Of a stretch of DNA of 64,000 nucleotides, positions 27,077 through 36,809 are shown piece after piece (positions within the stretch are counted from its first letter, which is position 1; each line of letters starts with the position of its first letter). The stretch comes from Prolixibacteraceae bacterium (GTDB lineage: Bacteria; Bacteroidota; Bacteroidia; Bacteroidales; Prolixibacteraceae), in contig JAIOZY010000008.1 in the NCBI GenBank assembly GCA_021740385.1, forward strand, positions 1-64,000, given 5' to 3'. The notes under the pieces were generated by a model. The model searched no databases, was not told where the DNA came from, and worked only from the letters and a program-made list of their open reading frames with translations. A program made the translations under genes and the position numbers.

Positions 27077-28235
27077 AAAAGGCAAGGTAGTAAAGGCCTA
27101 ATCCGGCGATAAAGAAAAAGGCACCGGCCGAAATGTAACCGGCCCTGAGCGAATGGTTGTCGGTTATCCATCCCAAAATGGGCCCGACAATGGCAAAATT
27201 AATCCTGATGATCATGTTGCGCAGCGAAAGTACTGTTGCACGGTATTCCGAATTAATCATTACATGAATGTAATCTTTAAAAACAGGAGTGGCAATTCCG
27301 CGTACGATGTAAAACAGGAATAGCAGGAATATGGCCCATTTTGTGATGAATATCCCGGTAGCCACAAACAGCAGGCTAATTGAAAAGAAAATTAAGCCCG
27401 ATGTTTGTTTTTGGGTAAATTTTCTTTCTATGCGGTAAGCAAAAATCGACGAAGTGCCAACTGTTAAATTGAGCATAGTCCATATAAAGCCAAAAAACAC
27501 TACCGGTGTGCCTATCTCAATTAAGTAGGGTTGAACAAACCAGGCAAATGTGAGGGTGGCGGTTCCGGCAAGTGATGAAAAAAGGATGAAATTCCGCAAA
27601 TTTTTGTATTCATGCAGGGTGTGTTTTATTACGCGAAATATATCGGGCAAACCGGCAACACTTTTTCTGCGCGAATAATACGGCTCGATAAGCGTAAAGG
27701 CTGCGGGTATGGCCAGGGCTGATATTACGGCCTGGCAAATGAATGGTGTACGGAGGCTAATTGTTGCCAGCACACCGCCAAGAATACCGGCAATGGCTTC
27801 TGAAAAATTGCCCACCGAGGTAACCCTTCCTTCAAATTTCAGGTATTGCTTTTCGCGTTTTTCCGATTTAAGTGAGTCGAAAAGCATGGCCGAATCGGAG
27901 CCGGATATAAAGCTTTGCCCAATCCCTAATACCAATTCTGCAACGAGAAACTGCCAGAAACCAAACGAGAAACTGTAAACAGAAAACCCGGCGGTTGTAA
28001 GCAATGTGCCTATGATGAGCGTTTTTTTCCGGCCCCAGATATCGCCAAAATAACCCGATGGGATTTCCATTGTGAGCATCCCGATGGAATAGACCGACTT
28101 TAGCCAGAATATTTGTGTCATTGAAAGTCCGTTATCCTGAAAAAACAGCACGATAATGGGCATGATCAGCGAAAACCATTTGGCTGTTTTTATCAGGTAT
28201 AACTTGTATATGTTATTTCGGACAAGACGGGCCAT
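27033..28235 (-). CDS. Major facilitator superfamily transporter
   Basis: A 400-residue inner-membrane carrier with about 12 predicted helices. The loop-2/3 signature GYFGDIWGRKKTLIIG (about 60-75) is the MFS hallmark. The substrate cannot be told; the build resembles drug or unknown-solute exporters of Bacteroidota. The gene ends inside the convergent metallo-hydrolase gene, so its last 15 residues (KPVQVRRRPGKR end) are read from the antisense of that gene's C-terminus, and are unlikely to be conserved. Confidence 0.9.
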   Translation of the reverse strand: MARLVRNNIYKLYLIKTAKWFSLIMPIIVLFFQDNGLSMTQIFWLKSVYSIGMLTMEIPSGYFGDIWGRKKTLIIGTLLTTAGFSVYSFSFGFWQFLVAELVLGIGQSFISGSDSAMLFDSLKSEKREKQYLKFEGRVTSVGNFSEAIAGILGGVLATISLRTPFICQAVISALAIPAAFTLIEPYYSRRKSVAGLPDIFRVIKHTLHEYKNLRNFILFSSLAGTATLTFAWFVQPYLIEIGTPVVFFGFIWTMLNLTVGTSSIFAYRIERKFTQKQTSGLIFFSISLLFVATGIFITKWAIFLLFLFYIVRGIATPVFKDYIHVMINSEYRATVLSLRNMIIRINFAIVGPILGWITDNHSLRAGYISAGAFFFIAGLGLYYLAFFIKPVQVRRRPGKR

Positions 28236-28322
28236 TGCGCAAAAGTAAAAAACTGATCGAAAGAATATGATTTCTGGCGGTAAGTTTGAAGTAACCCGGG
28301 AGTATTGGCCGGTAGTAGTCGT

Positions 28323-28865
28323 TTATTGTTTTTCGTTTTTGATTTTGTCGATCAAACGGTTAAAGCGTTCTTCAATTTCACCTTCAAAATTTTCATCAGA
28401 TAGACGGGTTTTCATAACAGCATCTCCGTCTTCCTTCTTGTCATCAGGTACGACCAAGCAAATGGGTAATGCTTCGCAATGAACCAGTTTGTTCCCTGTA
28501 ATTTCTTTAACACGTTTGAAAACCGTGGCGTGGCCAAATTTATCGTCTCTTAAATCAAAGCTGCTTCCACAACAGGTTACAAAATATATTTTATTAATGC
28601 TTTTCCTGTATTTTTTAAAAAAATCGTGCAAAGGGGTTATGAAACGGCCCATCATTATGGGACCACAAAGAATAATGTTTTCATATCCTGCAATATCGTG
28701 TTTGATTTTTTGTATTCCCAATGATATTTTTAGCAGGAAAAAGATGAAGCTTTTAAGCCGGGGCTTGATTTTCTCGATATCGCATTTTAACTCACCTGCA
28801 ATTTTTTTTGCAAGGTATTCATTGTTGCCTGTACGTGAATAATATACCACGAGGAATTTTTTCAT
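28323..28865 (-). CDS. Flavodoxin family protein
   Basis: A 180-residue FMN-binding protein. The phosphate-binding loop VVYYSRTGNNEYLAKKIA is at 5-22 and the second flavin-contact region ILCGPIMMGRFITPLHDFF at about 65-83. Such proteins serve as electron carriers or as NAD(P)H-dependent flavoproteins in anaerobes. Nothing in the context indicates a partner. The C-terminus is basic and helical. Confidence 0.88.
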   Translation of the reverse strand: MKKFLVVYYSRTGNNEYLAKKIAGELKCDIEKIKPRLKSFIFFLLKISLGIQKIKHDIAGYENIILCGPIMMGRFITPLHDFFKKYRKSINKIYFVTCCGSSFDLRDDKFGHATVFKRVKEITGNKLVHCEALPICLVVPDDKKEDGDAVMKTRLSDENFEGEIEERFNRLIDKIKNEKQ

Positions 28866-29393
28866 TTTCTTTTTTTTGTAGTGTTTGCCTAAAATATGAA
28901 TAAATTATGTGACAATGAGGCCCTGGAGGATAAATTTGTGTAAAAATAAGGTTGAATTAAAATCAAAAGATAAATTGGCAATTGTTTATTCAATATTGTA
29001 TGTTTTCTCAATTTCGGTCGAGAGAGGCAACTGCCTTTGGCGAAAAAAATACCGCGGCCGAATCTAAATCTTATCACACTTATTCCTCAATCTCCTGCCT
29101 TTCATCAAATTTTAAAAGCTGACGGATATAACTGGCTTAACAACTATCTATTTTATCAATTCCCCAACATTCCATTTTTCCGTCTCAACCTTAACCTTCT
29201 GTGACGAAGGAGAACTCCCTCGAAGCGGGAAACCTTCTTTGATCGCCATAGCCCCGATTCGGGGCGGAGGCGATAGCCTCAAATCTATAGATAGAAATAA
29301 TACGTTCCACCAGAATGTTCATTCGATCCCGGACCTGTCCGCCGGAGCCCTTGAGTGAATTTTGAAAAAGAATAAGGAGTTGGTATAAATTAA
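28866..29393. other. Intergenic stretch with degenerate low-complexity elements
   Basis: No coding sequence is supported here. Around 29185-29210 there is a run related to GGTTAAGGTTGAGG (on the opposite strand) that also occurs at 3811-3870. A hairpin at 29242-29274 pairs ATCGCC with GGCGAT and encloses the perfect inner stem GCCCCGA/TCGGGGC. These look like decayed intergenic repeats. Confidence 0.45.
29242..29274. repeat. Inverted repeat
   Basis: Outer arms ATCGCC and GGCGAT enclose an inner stem of CCCCGA against TCGGGG. There is no T-tract on either side, so it is not a typical terminator. Confidence 0.6.
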
Positions 29394-29425
29394 AAAGCCC
29401 GACTTCGCCAAGGCTTCGTCGGGCG
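29394..29425 (-). terminator. Terminator of tRNA-Ser
   Basis: On the minus strand GCCCGAC, GAAG, a short loop, CTTC-compatible bases and GTCGGGC are followed by a T-run, directly after the tRNA 3' end. Confidence 0.75.
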
Positions 29426-29429
29426 GAGG

Positions 29430-29516
29430 CGGAGAGAGAGGGATTCGAACCCCCGGACCGCTCGCACGGTCAACGGTTTTCAAGACCGCCGCATTCGACC
29501 ACTCTGCCATCTCTCC
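29430..29516 (-). tRNA. tRNA-Ser (anticodon TGA)
   Basis: The 87-nucleotide gene has a perfect 7-base acceptor stem (GGAGAGA at the 5' end, TCTCTCC at the 3' end) and discriminator G. The anticodon loop reads CTTGAAA on the minus strand, giving TGA. A long variable arm of the class II type and a T arm with GGTTCGAATCC-like sequence are present. CCA is not encoded. It reads codons UCA and others of the UCN box. Confidence 0.95.
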
Positions 29517-29522
29517 TTTCAT

Positions 29523-29903
29523 GTGCCTTTTGCTTAAATATAAGAATTCTGGTGTTTAAACCATTATAATTACACTTTTTTCAAAGGCGATGCAAAAATA
29601 GATGTTTTTTTCAATCTCCCAAAAATATATTTCTTCATTTTATAAATACCCTGTAGGCTTTGTTTTAACTGAAAACAGCGCAAAATGAACCTAAAGGGGT
29701 TGTTTTGGGGATATACCATTTTTTTTTATCAACAGGTAAACGTTTTTTATTAACGCTTAAATATTATGAAAAACAAAGCAATACATTCTGATTTACAATT
29801 ATTAACGTGAATTTGATTTTTGCCCTTCCTTTTTTTAATTAGCATAAAAAAATCCTGAAAACCCCAATTTTACTGAAACTTCAGCGATTTTTTTATTGTT
29901 AAT
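29523..29903. other. A+T-rich leader region upstream of HU gene
   Basis: More than 400 bases between the tRNA and HU gene carry no coding sequence. I see only A+T-rich sequence and short T runs up to the promoter at 29905-29935. Confidence 0.5.
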
Positions 29904-29904
29904 G

Positions 29905-29935
29905 TTTGTAAAACACACTAAAAACAATATATTTG
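29905..29935 (+). promoter_or_regulatory. Strong Bacteroidota promoter of HU gene
   Basis: TTTG at 29905-29908 and TATATTTG at 29928-29935, separated by 19 bases, match the Bacteroidota TTTG-N19-TAnnTTTG consensus exactly. The expected leader is about 33 bases. Confidence 0.85.
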
Positions 29936-29974
29936 TGTGAGTTAACGTAGTTTATAACCCTTAAATCTCGACTT

Positions 29975-30244
29975 ATGAATAAAGCTCAATTAATCGATGC
30001 CATTGCTGACAAAGCTGGCCTTACAAAAGCAGATGCAAAAAAAGCACTTGATGCTTTCATTGAAGCTACCGGCGAAGCTCTTAAAAGCGGTGATCGTGTT
30101 GCTTTAGTAGGATTTGGTTCTTTTTCTGTAGCCAAACGTAGTGCAAGAACAGGACGCAATCCACAAACTGGAGCAGAAATTACTATCCCGTCAAAATCAG
30201 TTGTTAAGTTCAAACCAGGAAGTGAATTAGCAGAAAGTGTATAA
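29975..30244 (+). CDS. HU family DNA-binding protein
   Basis: An 89-residue nucleoid protein of normal HU length. It starts MNKAQLIDAIADKAGLTKADA, shows the helical dimerisation half, and has the beta-arm region GFGSFSVAKRSARTGRNPQTG (in parts GFGSFSV and GRNPQTG) that holds the DNA-intercalating proline, ending with VKFKPGSEL. HU bends DNA and compacts the chromosome. A consensus promoter and a strong terminator flank it, so it is a single-gene unit, consistent with high expression. Confidence 0.97.
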   Translation: MNKAQLIDAIADKAGLTKADAKKALDAFIEATGEALKSGDRVALVGFGSFSVAKRSARTGRNPQTGAEITIPSKSVVKFKPGSELAESV

Positions 30245-30272
30245 CCCAAACGCTAAAGAATTAAAAAATTCA

Positions 30273-30302
30273 GGGGGGGGCAACAGGTTGTTCCCCTTTT
30301 TT
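30273..30302 (+). terminator. Terminator of HU gene
   Basis: A G-run plus CAAC, loop AGG, GTTG plus CCCC and then six Ts, 30 bases after the HU stop. Confidence 0.85.
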
Positions 30303-30333
30303 ATTCGTAATAACCACAATTTAAACTTTTGTT

Positions 30334-31032
30334 GTGATCGATCAGGGGCTAATTGATTATTTGTCAGCGTTTATTACACATAATCGGTTAAAGCAATTTC
30401 AGAAAATTATCAAAAACCGAACACGCTACATTACCGTTGTGCTTGAAGATATTTACCAAAGCCAGAATGCGAGCGCTGTTTTGCGTTCATGTGAGTGCTT
30501 TGGTATTCAGGATGTGCATATTATTGAAAACAAAAATGAATTTACGGTTAACACCGATGTTTCGCTTGGGGCTTCAAAGTGGATTGATTTGTATAAATAC
30601 AACAAAAAAGACTATAATACGCCTGAAGCATTTAATGCATTAAGGGAAAAGGGATACAAAATAATCGCCACATCACCTCATATTAACGATACTTTGCTCG
30701 ACGATTTTAATTTAGACCGGGGTAAAACCGCCCTTGTTTTTGGGACTGAAATTACAGGTATTACAGGTTATGTTGAAGAAAACGCCGATGGTTTTCTGAA
30801 AATACCCATTGTGGGGTTTACCGAAAGTTTTAATATTTCTGTTTCGGCTGCAATAATTCTACATCATCTATCAGCTAAACTACGAAAAGCAAACCTTAAT
30901 TGGCAGTTGAATGCCGAAGAACAAAAAGAACTATTGTATAACTGGTTGACAAAAAGTATTAAAAAATCAGATTTGATTGTGAAAGAGTATCAATCCCGTG
31001 ATAAGAATAAAAAAATTAAAAAATTGAAGTAA
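30334..31032 (+). CDS. TrmH-type tRNA/rRNA 2'-O-methyltransferase
   Basis: A 232-residue SPOUT-fold (SpoU) RNA methyltransferase. Motif 1 is VVLEDIYQSQNASAVLRSCE (about 31-50) with the catalytic arginine, motif 2 is ALVFGTEITGI and motif 3 is FNISVSAAIIL, which form the SAM knot. The pattern, with the N-terminal LIDYLSAFIT helix, is closest to TrmH, which methylates G18 of tRNA, but rRNA targets are possible. The start is GTG at 30334. It ends just before the LytTR regulator. Confidence 0.9.
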   Translation: MIDQGLIDYLSAFITHNRLKQFQKIIKNRTRYITVVLEDIYQSQNASAVLRSCECFGIQDVHIIENKNEFTVNTDVSLGASKWIDLYKYNKKDYNTPEAFNALREKGYKIIATSPHINDTLLDDFNLDRGKTALVFGTEITGITGYVEENADGFLKIPIVGFTESFNISVSAAIILHHLSAKLRKANLNWQLNAEEQKELLYNWLTKSIKKSDLIVKEYQSRDKNKKIKKLK

Positions 31033-31084
31033 AATGAGCACAACTCCCAATATTAAATTACTTTCATTAAAATTTTAAAATAAT

Positions 31085-31092
31085 TATATTTG
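31085..31092 (+). promoter_or_regulatory. Bacteroidota -7 box of LytTR regulator gene
   Basis: TATATTTG matches TAnnTTTG, with the expected transcript start near 31099 and a 16-base leader. The -33 element is not convincing. Confidence 0.5.
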
Positions 31093-31114
31093 ACTCGAAC
31101 TTCATTTCAGTAAT

Positions 31115-31831
31115 ATGAATTGTATTATCATTGACGATGATAAATTATCGCGGACTTTGCTCGGTAAATTTGTTGAAAGGACAGATTACATCGATCAATA
31201 TTTCTCTTTTCCCGGAGCAATAGAGGCCATTAATTTTATCCGGAAAGGAGAAAACGATATTGATTTAATTTTTCTCGACATTGAAATGCCCGATATGAAC
31301 GGTGTTGAGTTTATGCAATCGTTGGGCGAACATCCCGTTCAGATAATCGTGGTTTCTTCGAAGGAAAAGTATGCCCTTGATGCTATTGAATACAGCGTTA
31401 CCGATTATTTGCTTAAACCGGTTACTTATTTCCGCTTTTTGAAGGCTACTGAAAAGGCCCTGGCAAAGTTAAAAGAAGAGATGTTGCCGGCCTCTAACTC
31501 CAAAAACGATTTCTTTATCCGTAATAATTCAAATCTGATAAGGCTTTGCTACGACGATGTTGTTTGGATTGAGGCCCTTGAAAACTACATCATTGTTCAT
31601 ACATACGATGAAAAATTCACAATACATTTTACAATGAAGGCCGTTATGGACCAATTACCCGTTAACAAATTCTTCCGAATTCACAGGTCTTTTATTGTAA
31701 ACCGTAGTTGCATTGAAAAAATTACAACGAATACCATTGAAGTGAGCACAAAAGAAGGTGTTGAATCGTTGCCCATTGGCAAATCATATCGGGAGCTTTT
31801 ATTAAGGGAGATTAACTTGTTAAGTAAATAA
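31115..31831 (+). CDS. LytTR family response regulator
   Basis: A 238-residue two-component regulator. The receiver domain (1-120) has the acidic triad IIDDD at 4-8, phosphoacceptor Asp55 in LIFLDIEMPDMNG and the conserved VSSKEKYALDAIEY. The LytTR DNA-binding domain (about 138-238) has VVWIEALENYIIVHT and FFRIHRSFIVNRSCIEKI. LytTR regulators in Bacteroidota usually pair with a LytS-like histidine kinase, but none is next to it, so it is an orphan. Confidence 0.94.
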   Translation: MNCIIIDDDKLSRTLLGKFVERTDYIDQYFSFPGAIEAINFIRKGENDIDLIFLDIEMPDMNGVEFMQSLGEHPVQIIVVSSKEKYALDAIEYSVTDYLLKPVTYFRFLKATEKALAKLKEEMLPASNSKNDFFIRNNSNLIRLCYDDVVWIEALENYIIVHTYDEKFTIHFTMKAVMDQLPVNKFFRIHRSFIVNRSCIEKITTNTIEVSTKEGVESLPIGKSYRELLLREINLLSK

Positions 31832-31866
31832 ATGTTTTGGATGAAAGCCTGTTGGTGAAATTTCTT

Positions 31867-32370
31867 TTATTCTATTTTCGACTCAAGTACTTTAATGGCC
31901 TCATCAAGGAGTTTTTTATGATTATTGGGCAGATTGTCCATCGATTTTAATATTTGCCTGCTGATTTTCTTGTATTCTTTTTCCGAAATTTTGAATTCGG
32001 AGTTTTCTATAAGCGTTAACGATTCAAGCGATTCCATGTAATTTCCTTTTGTCATTATATTTACAAAAACCGGGATGTAATCGCTATAATCAAGTCCGTT
32101 TTCCCAACACGACTTTATCAGTATTTCCCGTTCGTTTTCGTATTTTTCGTTGTTTAGGGCATTGATGAAATAGGGTACTGACTCGCTTGATTTTAATTGA
32201 GATAAAATTTTTGTAACCAGGTTTTTGATCTCTTCAAAAGGGGTTTTGTGCAATGCTTCGAACAGTAATGGCAAATAATCAACTGAACCCGATTTTTTAA
32301 TTGATTCCAACGATTTGCTGATAAGTTCGTAGTTGTCAGATTTTAAATTGTTAGCAATATTCTTGTCCAT
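31867..32370 (-). CDS. HEAT-like repeat protein
   Basis: A 167-residue, highly charged all-helical cytosolic protein with no signal peptide. Repeated units such as SVDYLPLLFEALHKTP and SVPYFINALNNEKYE have the helix-turn-helix pattern of HEAT repeats. This suggests a protein scaffold. I do not recognise a specific function. It is convergent with the LytTR regulator, whose stop is 35 bases away. Confidence 0.75.
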   Translation of the reverse strand: MDKNIANNLKSDNYELISKSLESIKKSGSVDYLPLLFEALHKTPFEEIKNLVTKILSQLKSSESVPYFINALNNEKYENEREILIKSCWENGLDYSDYIPVFVNIMTKGNYMESLESLTLIENSEFKISEKEYKKISRQILKSMDNLPNNHKKLLDEAIKVLESKIE

Positions 32371-32466
32371 ACTCGGATAATATTATTGGGCATTATTATT
32401 TGGTTAACAAAAATAATTGAATTCTGTTACTTACAATAAATATTCTTCAATGAGGCAAAAAACAGG

Positions 32467-32474
32467 TAGTTTTG
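32467..32474 (+). promoter_or_regulatory. Possible -7 box of MATE gene
   Basis: TAGTTTTG matches TAnnTTTG. It overlaps the earliest possible TTG start, so translation from the ATG at 32490 is more likely. Confidence 0.4.
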
Positions 32475-32489
32475 CAGCAAAATAAAGAT

Positions 32490-33854
32490 ATGGATCAGGT
32501 TCATGCACTGGGAAACGAGCGAATTGGATTGCTGATTAAGCGGTATTACTGGCCCGCATTTATTAGTGTGATTGTTAGTGCATTGTATAATGTTGTCGAT
32601 CGCATTTTTATTGGTCAGGGCGTTGGAGCCGAAGCGTTAGCGGGTTTGAGCATTATTTTTCCGATTATGCTTATTATGATGGCATTTGGAATGCTGTTTG
32701 GTATTGGAACCGGTGTGCAAATATCCATTTCGCTGGGACAGAAAAACTATTCAAAAGCCGAAAAAGTGCTGGGTAATGGTTTTTTAATGATGATAATTGT
32801 TTCTGTTTTTATCACCGTTTTAATTGTTGCCATAAAGGGGCCTTTGTTAAGGTTGTTCGGTGCAAATAATGAAACAATAGGTTACGCCCAGGATTACCTC
32901 GGTGTGATACTTTGGGGGGTGGTTTTTCAGGTTGTAGGTTTTTCGTTGAACAATGTTATCAGAGCCGAGGGAAATGCAAAGGTGGCCATGTATACCATGT
33001 TAATAAGCGCCGGTATTAACATTGTATTAGACCCGATTTTTATTTTTTATCTGAACTTAGGGGTTAAGGGTGCTGCATTTGCCACTGTTTTTTCCCAATT
33101 TGTAATGATGCTTTGGGTGCTCTTTCATTTTCTTCATAAACGTTCGGTGGTGCACCTCTTTTTTAAAAACATGAAATTCGATTTTCAAATTGTAAAAGCC
33201 ATTGTTGCAATTGGTATGGCTCCATTTGCAATGCACCTCGCATCGAGCCTTGTACAGGGCGTTTTAAATACCCAACTGGTAAAATACGGCGACGATATTG
33301 CTGTTGCTGCAAACGGCATATTAATGAGCGTGATTCAGGTTGTTTTTATGTGCATAATAGCTGTGAATATGGCTACCCAGCCCATTGTGGGGTTTAATTA
33401 TGGCGCTAAGAATTTTTCACGTGTTCGCAGCACGCTGTTAAAAGCTATTTTAATTGCTACACTTATTTCAGTAGGTGGGTTTATTATCGTTGAACTTGTA
33501 CCCGGTGTGCTTGTCAAAATGTTTAACAAAACCGATTCTACCCTATATGAAGTGGGTGTTAGGGGATTGCGCATAGGTTCTGCCATGTTGTTTGCCGTAG
33601 GTTTTCAGGTTGTGGTTGGGAATTATTTTCAGGCTACCGGAAAAGCCAGGCTTGCCATGCTTTTATCACTTCTGAGGCAGGTTATAGTATTTACACCCGT
33701 ATTGATAATTTTTCCAAAATTCTTTGGCCTCGATGGGGTGTGGATGTCAATGCCTGTGGCCGATATTACTTCGGCCCTGGTGGTTGGGTTCTTTTTCAGA
33801 AAAGAGCTCAAACGGCTTAAAGAGATGATAGACAGCCGCGAAAAACTCATGTAG
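32490..33854 (+). CDS. MATE family efflux transporter
   Basis: A 454-residue inner-membrane antiporter with twelve predicted helices in two MatE halves (about 25-185 and 240-400). The N-terminal motif YNVVDRIFIGQGVG and the second-half sequence VGFNYGAKNF are typical. The pattern is nearest to the MepA-like branch that expels cationic drugs with sodium or protons; the substrate is not determined. The start at 32490 follows from the -7 box at 32467-32474. The gene ends 12 bases before the 3' end of the convergent uvrA. Confidence 0.93.
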   Translation: MDQVHALGNERIGLLIKRYYWPAFISVIVSALYNVVDRIFIGQGVGAEALAGLSIIFPIMLIMMAFGMLFGIGTGVQISISLGQKNYSKAEKVLGNGFLMMIIVSVFITVLIVAIKGPLLRLFGANNETIGYAQDYLGVILWGVVFQVVGFSLNNVIRAEGNAKVAMYTMLISAGINIVLDPIFIFYLNLGVKGAAFATVFSQFVMMLWVLFHFLHKRSVVHLFFKNMKFDFQIVKAIVAIGMAPFAMHLASSLVQGVLNTQLVKYGDDIAVAANGILMSVIQVVFMCIIAVNMATQPIVGFNYGAKNFSRVRSTLLKAILIATLISVGGFIIVELVPGVLVKMFNKTDSTLYEVGVRGLRIGSAMLFAVGFQVVVGNYFQATGKARLAMLLSLLRQVIVFTPVLIIFPKFFGLDGVWMSMPVADITSALVVGFFFRKELKRLKEMIDSREKLM

Positions 33855-33866
33855 TTTTGCACCTTT

Positions 33867-36674
33867 TTAACGTGTTATTTTATTTACAAGAAACTTTCCG
33901 GTGTATGATTTTTTGTTTTGAGCTACTTTTTCCGGAGTGCCTGTTGCAACAATTTCGCCCCCTTCGTTTCCGCCTTCAGGGCCAAGGTCGATAACCCAAT
34001 CAGCCGATTTTATTACTTCAAGGTTATGTTCTACGATTAATATGGTGTGGTTGCGGCTTAGCAGTGCATTAAACGATTGAAGCAGGGTGCTAATGTCGTG
34101 AAAATGCAGGCCGGTTGTTGGTTCGTCGAAAATGAAAAGTGTTGATTCGTCTTTTTCTTTGGCAAGGAATGATGCCAGTTTTACCCGTTGGCTTTCGCCG
34201 CCCGATAACGTGCTTGATGATTGCCCCAATTTAACATATCCCAGACCGACATCCTGAAGGGGTTTGAGTTTTTTTATTACTTTTTTCCCGGTTGAGGTTT
34301 TGTCGCGGCTGAAAAATTCAATGGCTTCATCAACGGTCATTTCAAGTACATCGTAAATGTTTTTTTCCAGGTAGTGTACATCAAGGATATCGTCTTTAAA
34401 CCGTTTGCCTTCACAGCTTTCACATACAAGGTGAACATCGGCCATGAATTGCATTTCGACTTTAATTACCCCTTCGCCCTGGCATTCGTCGCAACGGCCT
34501 CCATCTACATTAAAAGAAAAATGTGATGGTTTAAGACCTTGTGCTTTGGATCCGGGTTGGTTTGCAAAAAGGGTCCTGATTTCGTCATAGGCTTTCAGGT
34601 AAGTTACGGGGTTCGACCGCGATGATTTTCCAATCGGGTTTTGATCAACCATTTCAACTTGCCCAAGTAAATGTATATCGCCAGTAATTCGGTCGTGTTT
34701 GCCGGTTTTTTCGCCATACTGTCCAAACCGTTTTGCAATGGCCGGGTAAATAATTTGTGTAACCAGCGATGATTTCCCCGATCCGCTAACACCCGTTACA
34801 ACGGTCATGGTATTGAGGGGAATTTTCACGTCAATATTTTTAAGGTTGTTTTCCCTGGCGCCGTTTACTTCAATGTAATTGTTCCATTTGCGGCGGCTCG
34901 TGGGGATTTCAATCTTCATTTCATTGTTAAGATATTTTGCAGTAAGGCTTTTCTTGTCTTTCTGCAATTTTGCCAGCGAGCCGTTAAAAATTATTTCTCC
35001 ACCGTTTGTGCCTGCATGGGGGCCAATATCAACTACCATGTCGGCCGACCGGATTATCTCTTCGTCATGTTCAACCACAATTACTGTATTACCCAGTTTT
35101 TTCAATTTTTTAAGTACGCCAATCAAACGGTGGGTATCGCGCGAATGGAGTCCAATGCTGGGTTCATCAAGTATGTACAGCGAACCTACAAGCCCGCTGC
35201 CAAGCGATGTGGCCAGGTTGATGCGTTGTGACTCGCCACCCGAAAGTGTCGATGATAAGCGGTTTAGGGTAAGGTATCCCAGCCCGACATCGTCAAGGAA
35301 TTCGAGACGGTTATTGATTTCTTTCAGAAGCCGTTGTGCGATTTTTGTTTCATTTTCAGGCAGTTGAAAGCCCGAAAAATAGGTGTGCAGCTCAGAAACG
35401 GGTTTCAAAACAAGATCCATTAGCGATACTCCGTTAACTTTCACATAGCCTGCTTCTTTCTTCAAACGTGACCCGTTACATTCGGGGCACACTGTTTTGC
35501 CACGGTAACGGGCAAGCATTACACGGTATTGGATTTTATAGCTTTTCTCTTCAAGATGCTTGAAAAACCGATTTAACCCCCTGAACCATTTGTTGCCTGT
35601 CCAAATCAATTTTCTTTGTTCCTCGTTAAGATCATAATACGGTTTATGTACCGGGAAATCAAAATGGTGGGCATTCTTTATCAACCTGTTTTTCCATTCA
35701 CCCATTTTTTCGCCTCTCCAGCATGCAATGGCATTATCGAAAACCGAAAGGTTTTTGTTGGGAATAACGAGGTCTTCATCAATGCCAATAACTTTTCCGT
35801 AGCCTTCGCAAACGGGGCAGGCTCCAATGGGGTTATTGAAACTGAACATATTAACGGTGGGTTCTTCGAAAACGATGCCGTCGAGTTCGAAACAATGCGA
35901 AAACGAATGTTCGGTAATGCCTTTGCTGGTAAATGCTTTAACAATACAAATGCCATTGCCTTCGTTAAAGGCCGACTGCACTGAATCGGACATACGGCTC
36001 ACCGAATCGTCGTCATCATTTACGGCAATACGGTCAATTACAATATTCAGTTCTTTTTTATGTGCAGGTATTTTTTCGACCAGTTTGCCGGAGTCAATGT
36101 TCAGTATTTCGCCGTTGAATTCCAGGCGTGTGAAACCCTGCTGGTATAGCAGGCTTATTGCTTCTTCGGAACTTCGGCCTTTAGGAGTGGTAAAAGGCGA
36201 CAGAATCAATATTCTTGTTCCTTTATCAAGCGAAAGTATGTAATCGACCACATCGGTAACGTTGTGTTTTATTACTTCTTTTCCCGAAACCGGTGAAATG
36301 GTTTTCCCAATTCTTGCGTACAGGAGTTTTAAATAGTCGTAAATTTCGGTTGACGTGCCAACTGTTGACCTTGGGTTGCGCGTATTTACTTTCTGTTCGA
36401 TTGCAATGGCCGGGGGTATGCCTTTGATGAAATCAACTTCAGGTTTGTTAATTCTCCCCAAAAATTGCCGGGCATAGGCCGAAAGGCTTTCAACATAGCG
36501 CCGTTGCCCTTCGGCATAAAGTGTATCGAAAGCCAGTGTTGATTTCCCCGACCCGGATACGCCGGTTATAACAATCAGTTGGTTGCGGGGTATAATGAGT
36601 TCGATGTTTTTAAGGTTGTGAAGCCTTGCACCTTTAATGTGTATATATTTGTGAAAAGTGTTAATTTCTGACAT
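33867..36674 (-). CDS. uvrA: Excinuclease ABC subunit A
   Basis: A 935-residue damage-recognition ATPase of nucleotide excision repair, of standard length. It has two ABC modules, each with GVSGSGKS Walker A (about 38 and 628) and a split signature region (LSGGESQRI and LSGGESQRV). Zinc modules are seen as [24 protein letters not shown] and CESCEGKR. UvrB is not in the window. A full TAnnTTTG box lies at 36723-36730 on the minus strand, giving a leader of about 40 bases that overlaps the divergent sigma-factor promoter. Confidence 0.98.
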   Translation of the reverse strand: MSEINTFHKYIHIKGARLHNLKNIELIIPRNQLIVITGVSGSGKSTLAFDTLYAEGQRRYVESLSAYARQFLGRINKPEVDFIKGIPPAIAIEQKVNTRNPRSTVGTSTEIYDYLKLLYARIGKTISPVSGKEVIKHNVTDVVDYILSLDKGTRILILSPFTTPKGRSSEEAISLLYQQGFTRLEFNGEILNIDSGKLVEKIPAHKKELNIVIDRIAVNDDDDSVSRMSDSVQSAFNEGNGICIVKAFTSKGITEHSFSHCFELDGIVFEEPTVNMFSFNNPIGACPVCEGYGKVIGIDEDLVIPNKNLSVFDNAIACWRGEKMGEWKNRLIKNAHHFDFPVHKPYYDLNEEQRKLIWTGNKWFRGLNRFFKHLEEKSYKIQYRVMLARYRGKTVCPECNGSRLKKEAGYVKVNGVSLMDLVLKPVSELHTYFSGFQLPENETKIAQRLLKEINNRLEFLDDVGLGYLTLNRLSSTLSGGESQRINLATSLGSGLVGSLYILDEPSIGLHSRDTHRLIGVLKKLKKLGNTVIVVEHDEEIIRSADMVVDIGPHAGTNGGEIIFNGSLAKLQKDKKSLTAKYLNNEMKIEIPTSRRKWNNYIEVNGARENNLKNIDVKIPLNTMTVVTGVSGSGKSSLVTQIIYPAIAKRFGQYGEKTGKHDRITGDIHLLGQVEMVDQNPIGKSSRSNPVTYLKAYDEIRTLFANQPGSKAQGLKPSHFSFNVDGGRCDECQGEGVIKVEMQFMADVHLVCESCEGKRFKDDILDVHYLEKNIYDVLEMTVDEAIEFFSRDKTSTGKKVIKKLKPLQDVGLGYVKLGQSSSTLSGGESQRVKLASFLAKEKDESTLFIFDEPTTGLHFHDISTLLQSFNALLSRNHTILIVEHNLEVIKSADWVIDLGPEGGNEGGEIVATGTPEKVAQNKKSYTGKFLVNKITR

Positions 36675-36688
36675 TTAACATTGAATTA

Positions 36689-36719
36689 TTTGTTGATTAA
36701 TTAAAAATCCTTATTTTTG
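36689..36719 (+). promoter_or_regulatory. Promoter of ECF sigma gene
   Basis: TTTG at 36689-36692 and TATTTTTG at 36712-36719 with a 19-base spacer match the housekeeping Bacteroidota consensus. The leader would be about 84 bases. Confidence 0.75.
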
Positions 36720-36722
36720 GAG

Positions 36723-36730
36723 CAAAGTTA
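36723..36730 (-). promoter_or_regulatory. -7 box of uvrA
   Basis: Read on the minus strand it is TAACTTTG, a full match to TAnnTTTG. It lies 3 bases from the -7 box of the opposite gene, so the two transcript starts cross. Confidence 0.6.
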
Positions 36731-36809
36731 ACATTTTGTTTCACCATTTAAATAATAGGAGATACTTATAGAAACAACTCTACCTTGCTAATTATCAAAA
36801 ATTAAGGTA

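Noticed and set aside
29319-29522. 67-codon minus-strand frame containing MAEWSNAAVLKTVD and RIPLSPPP
   Set aside because: It is a translation of the tRNA-Ser gene and its flanks, a common spurious call.
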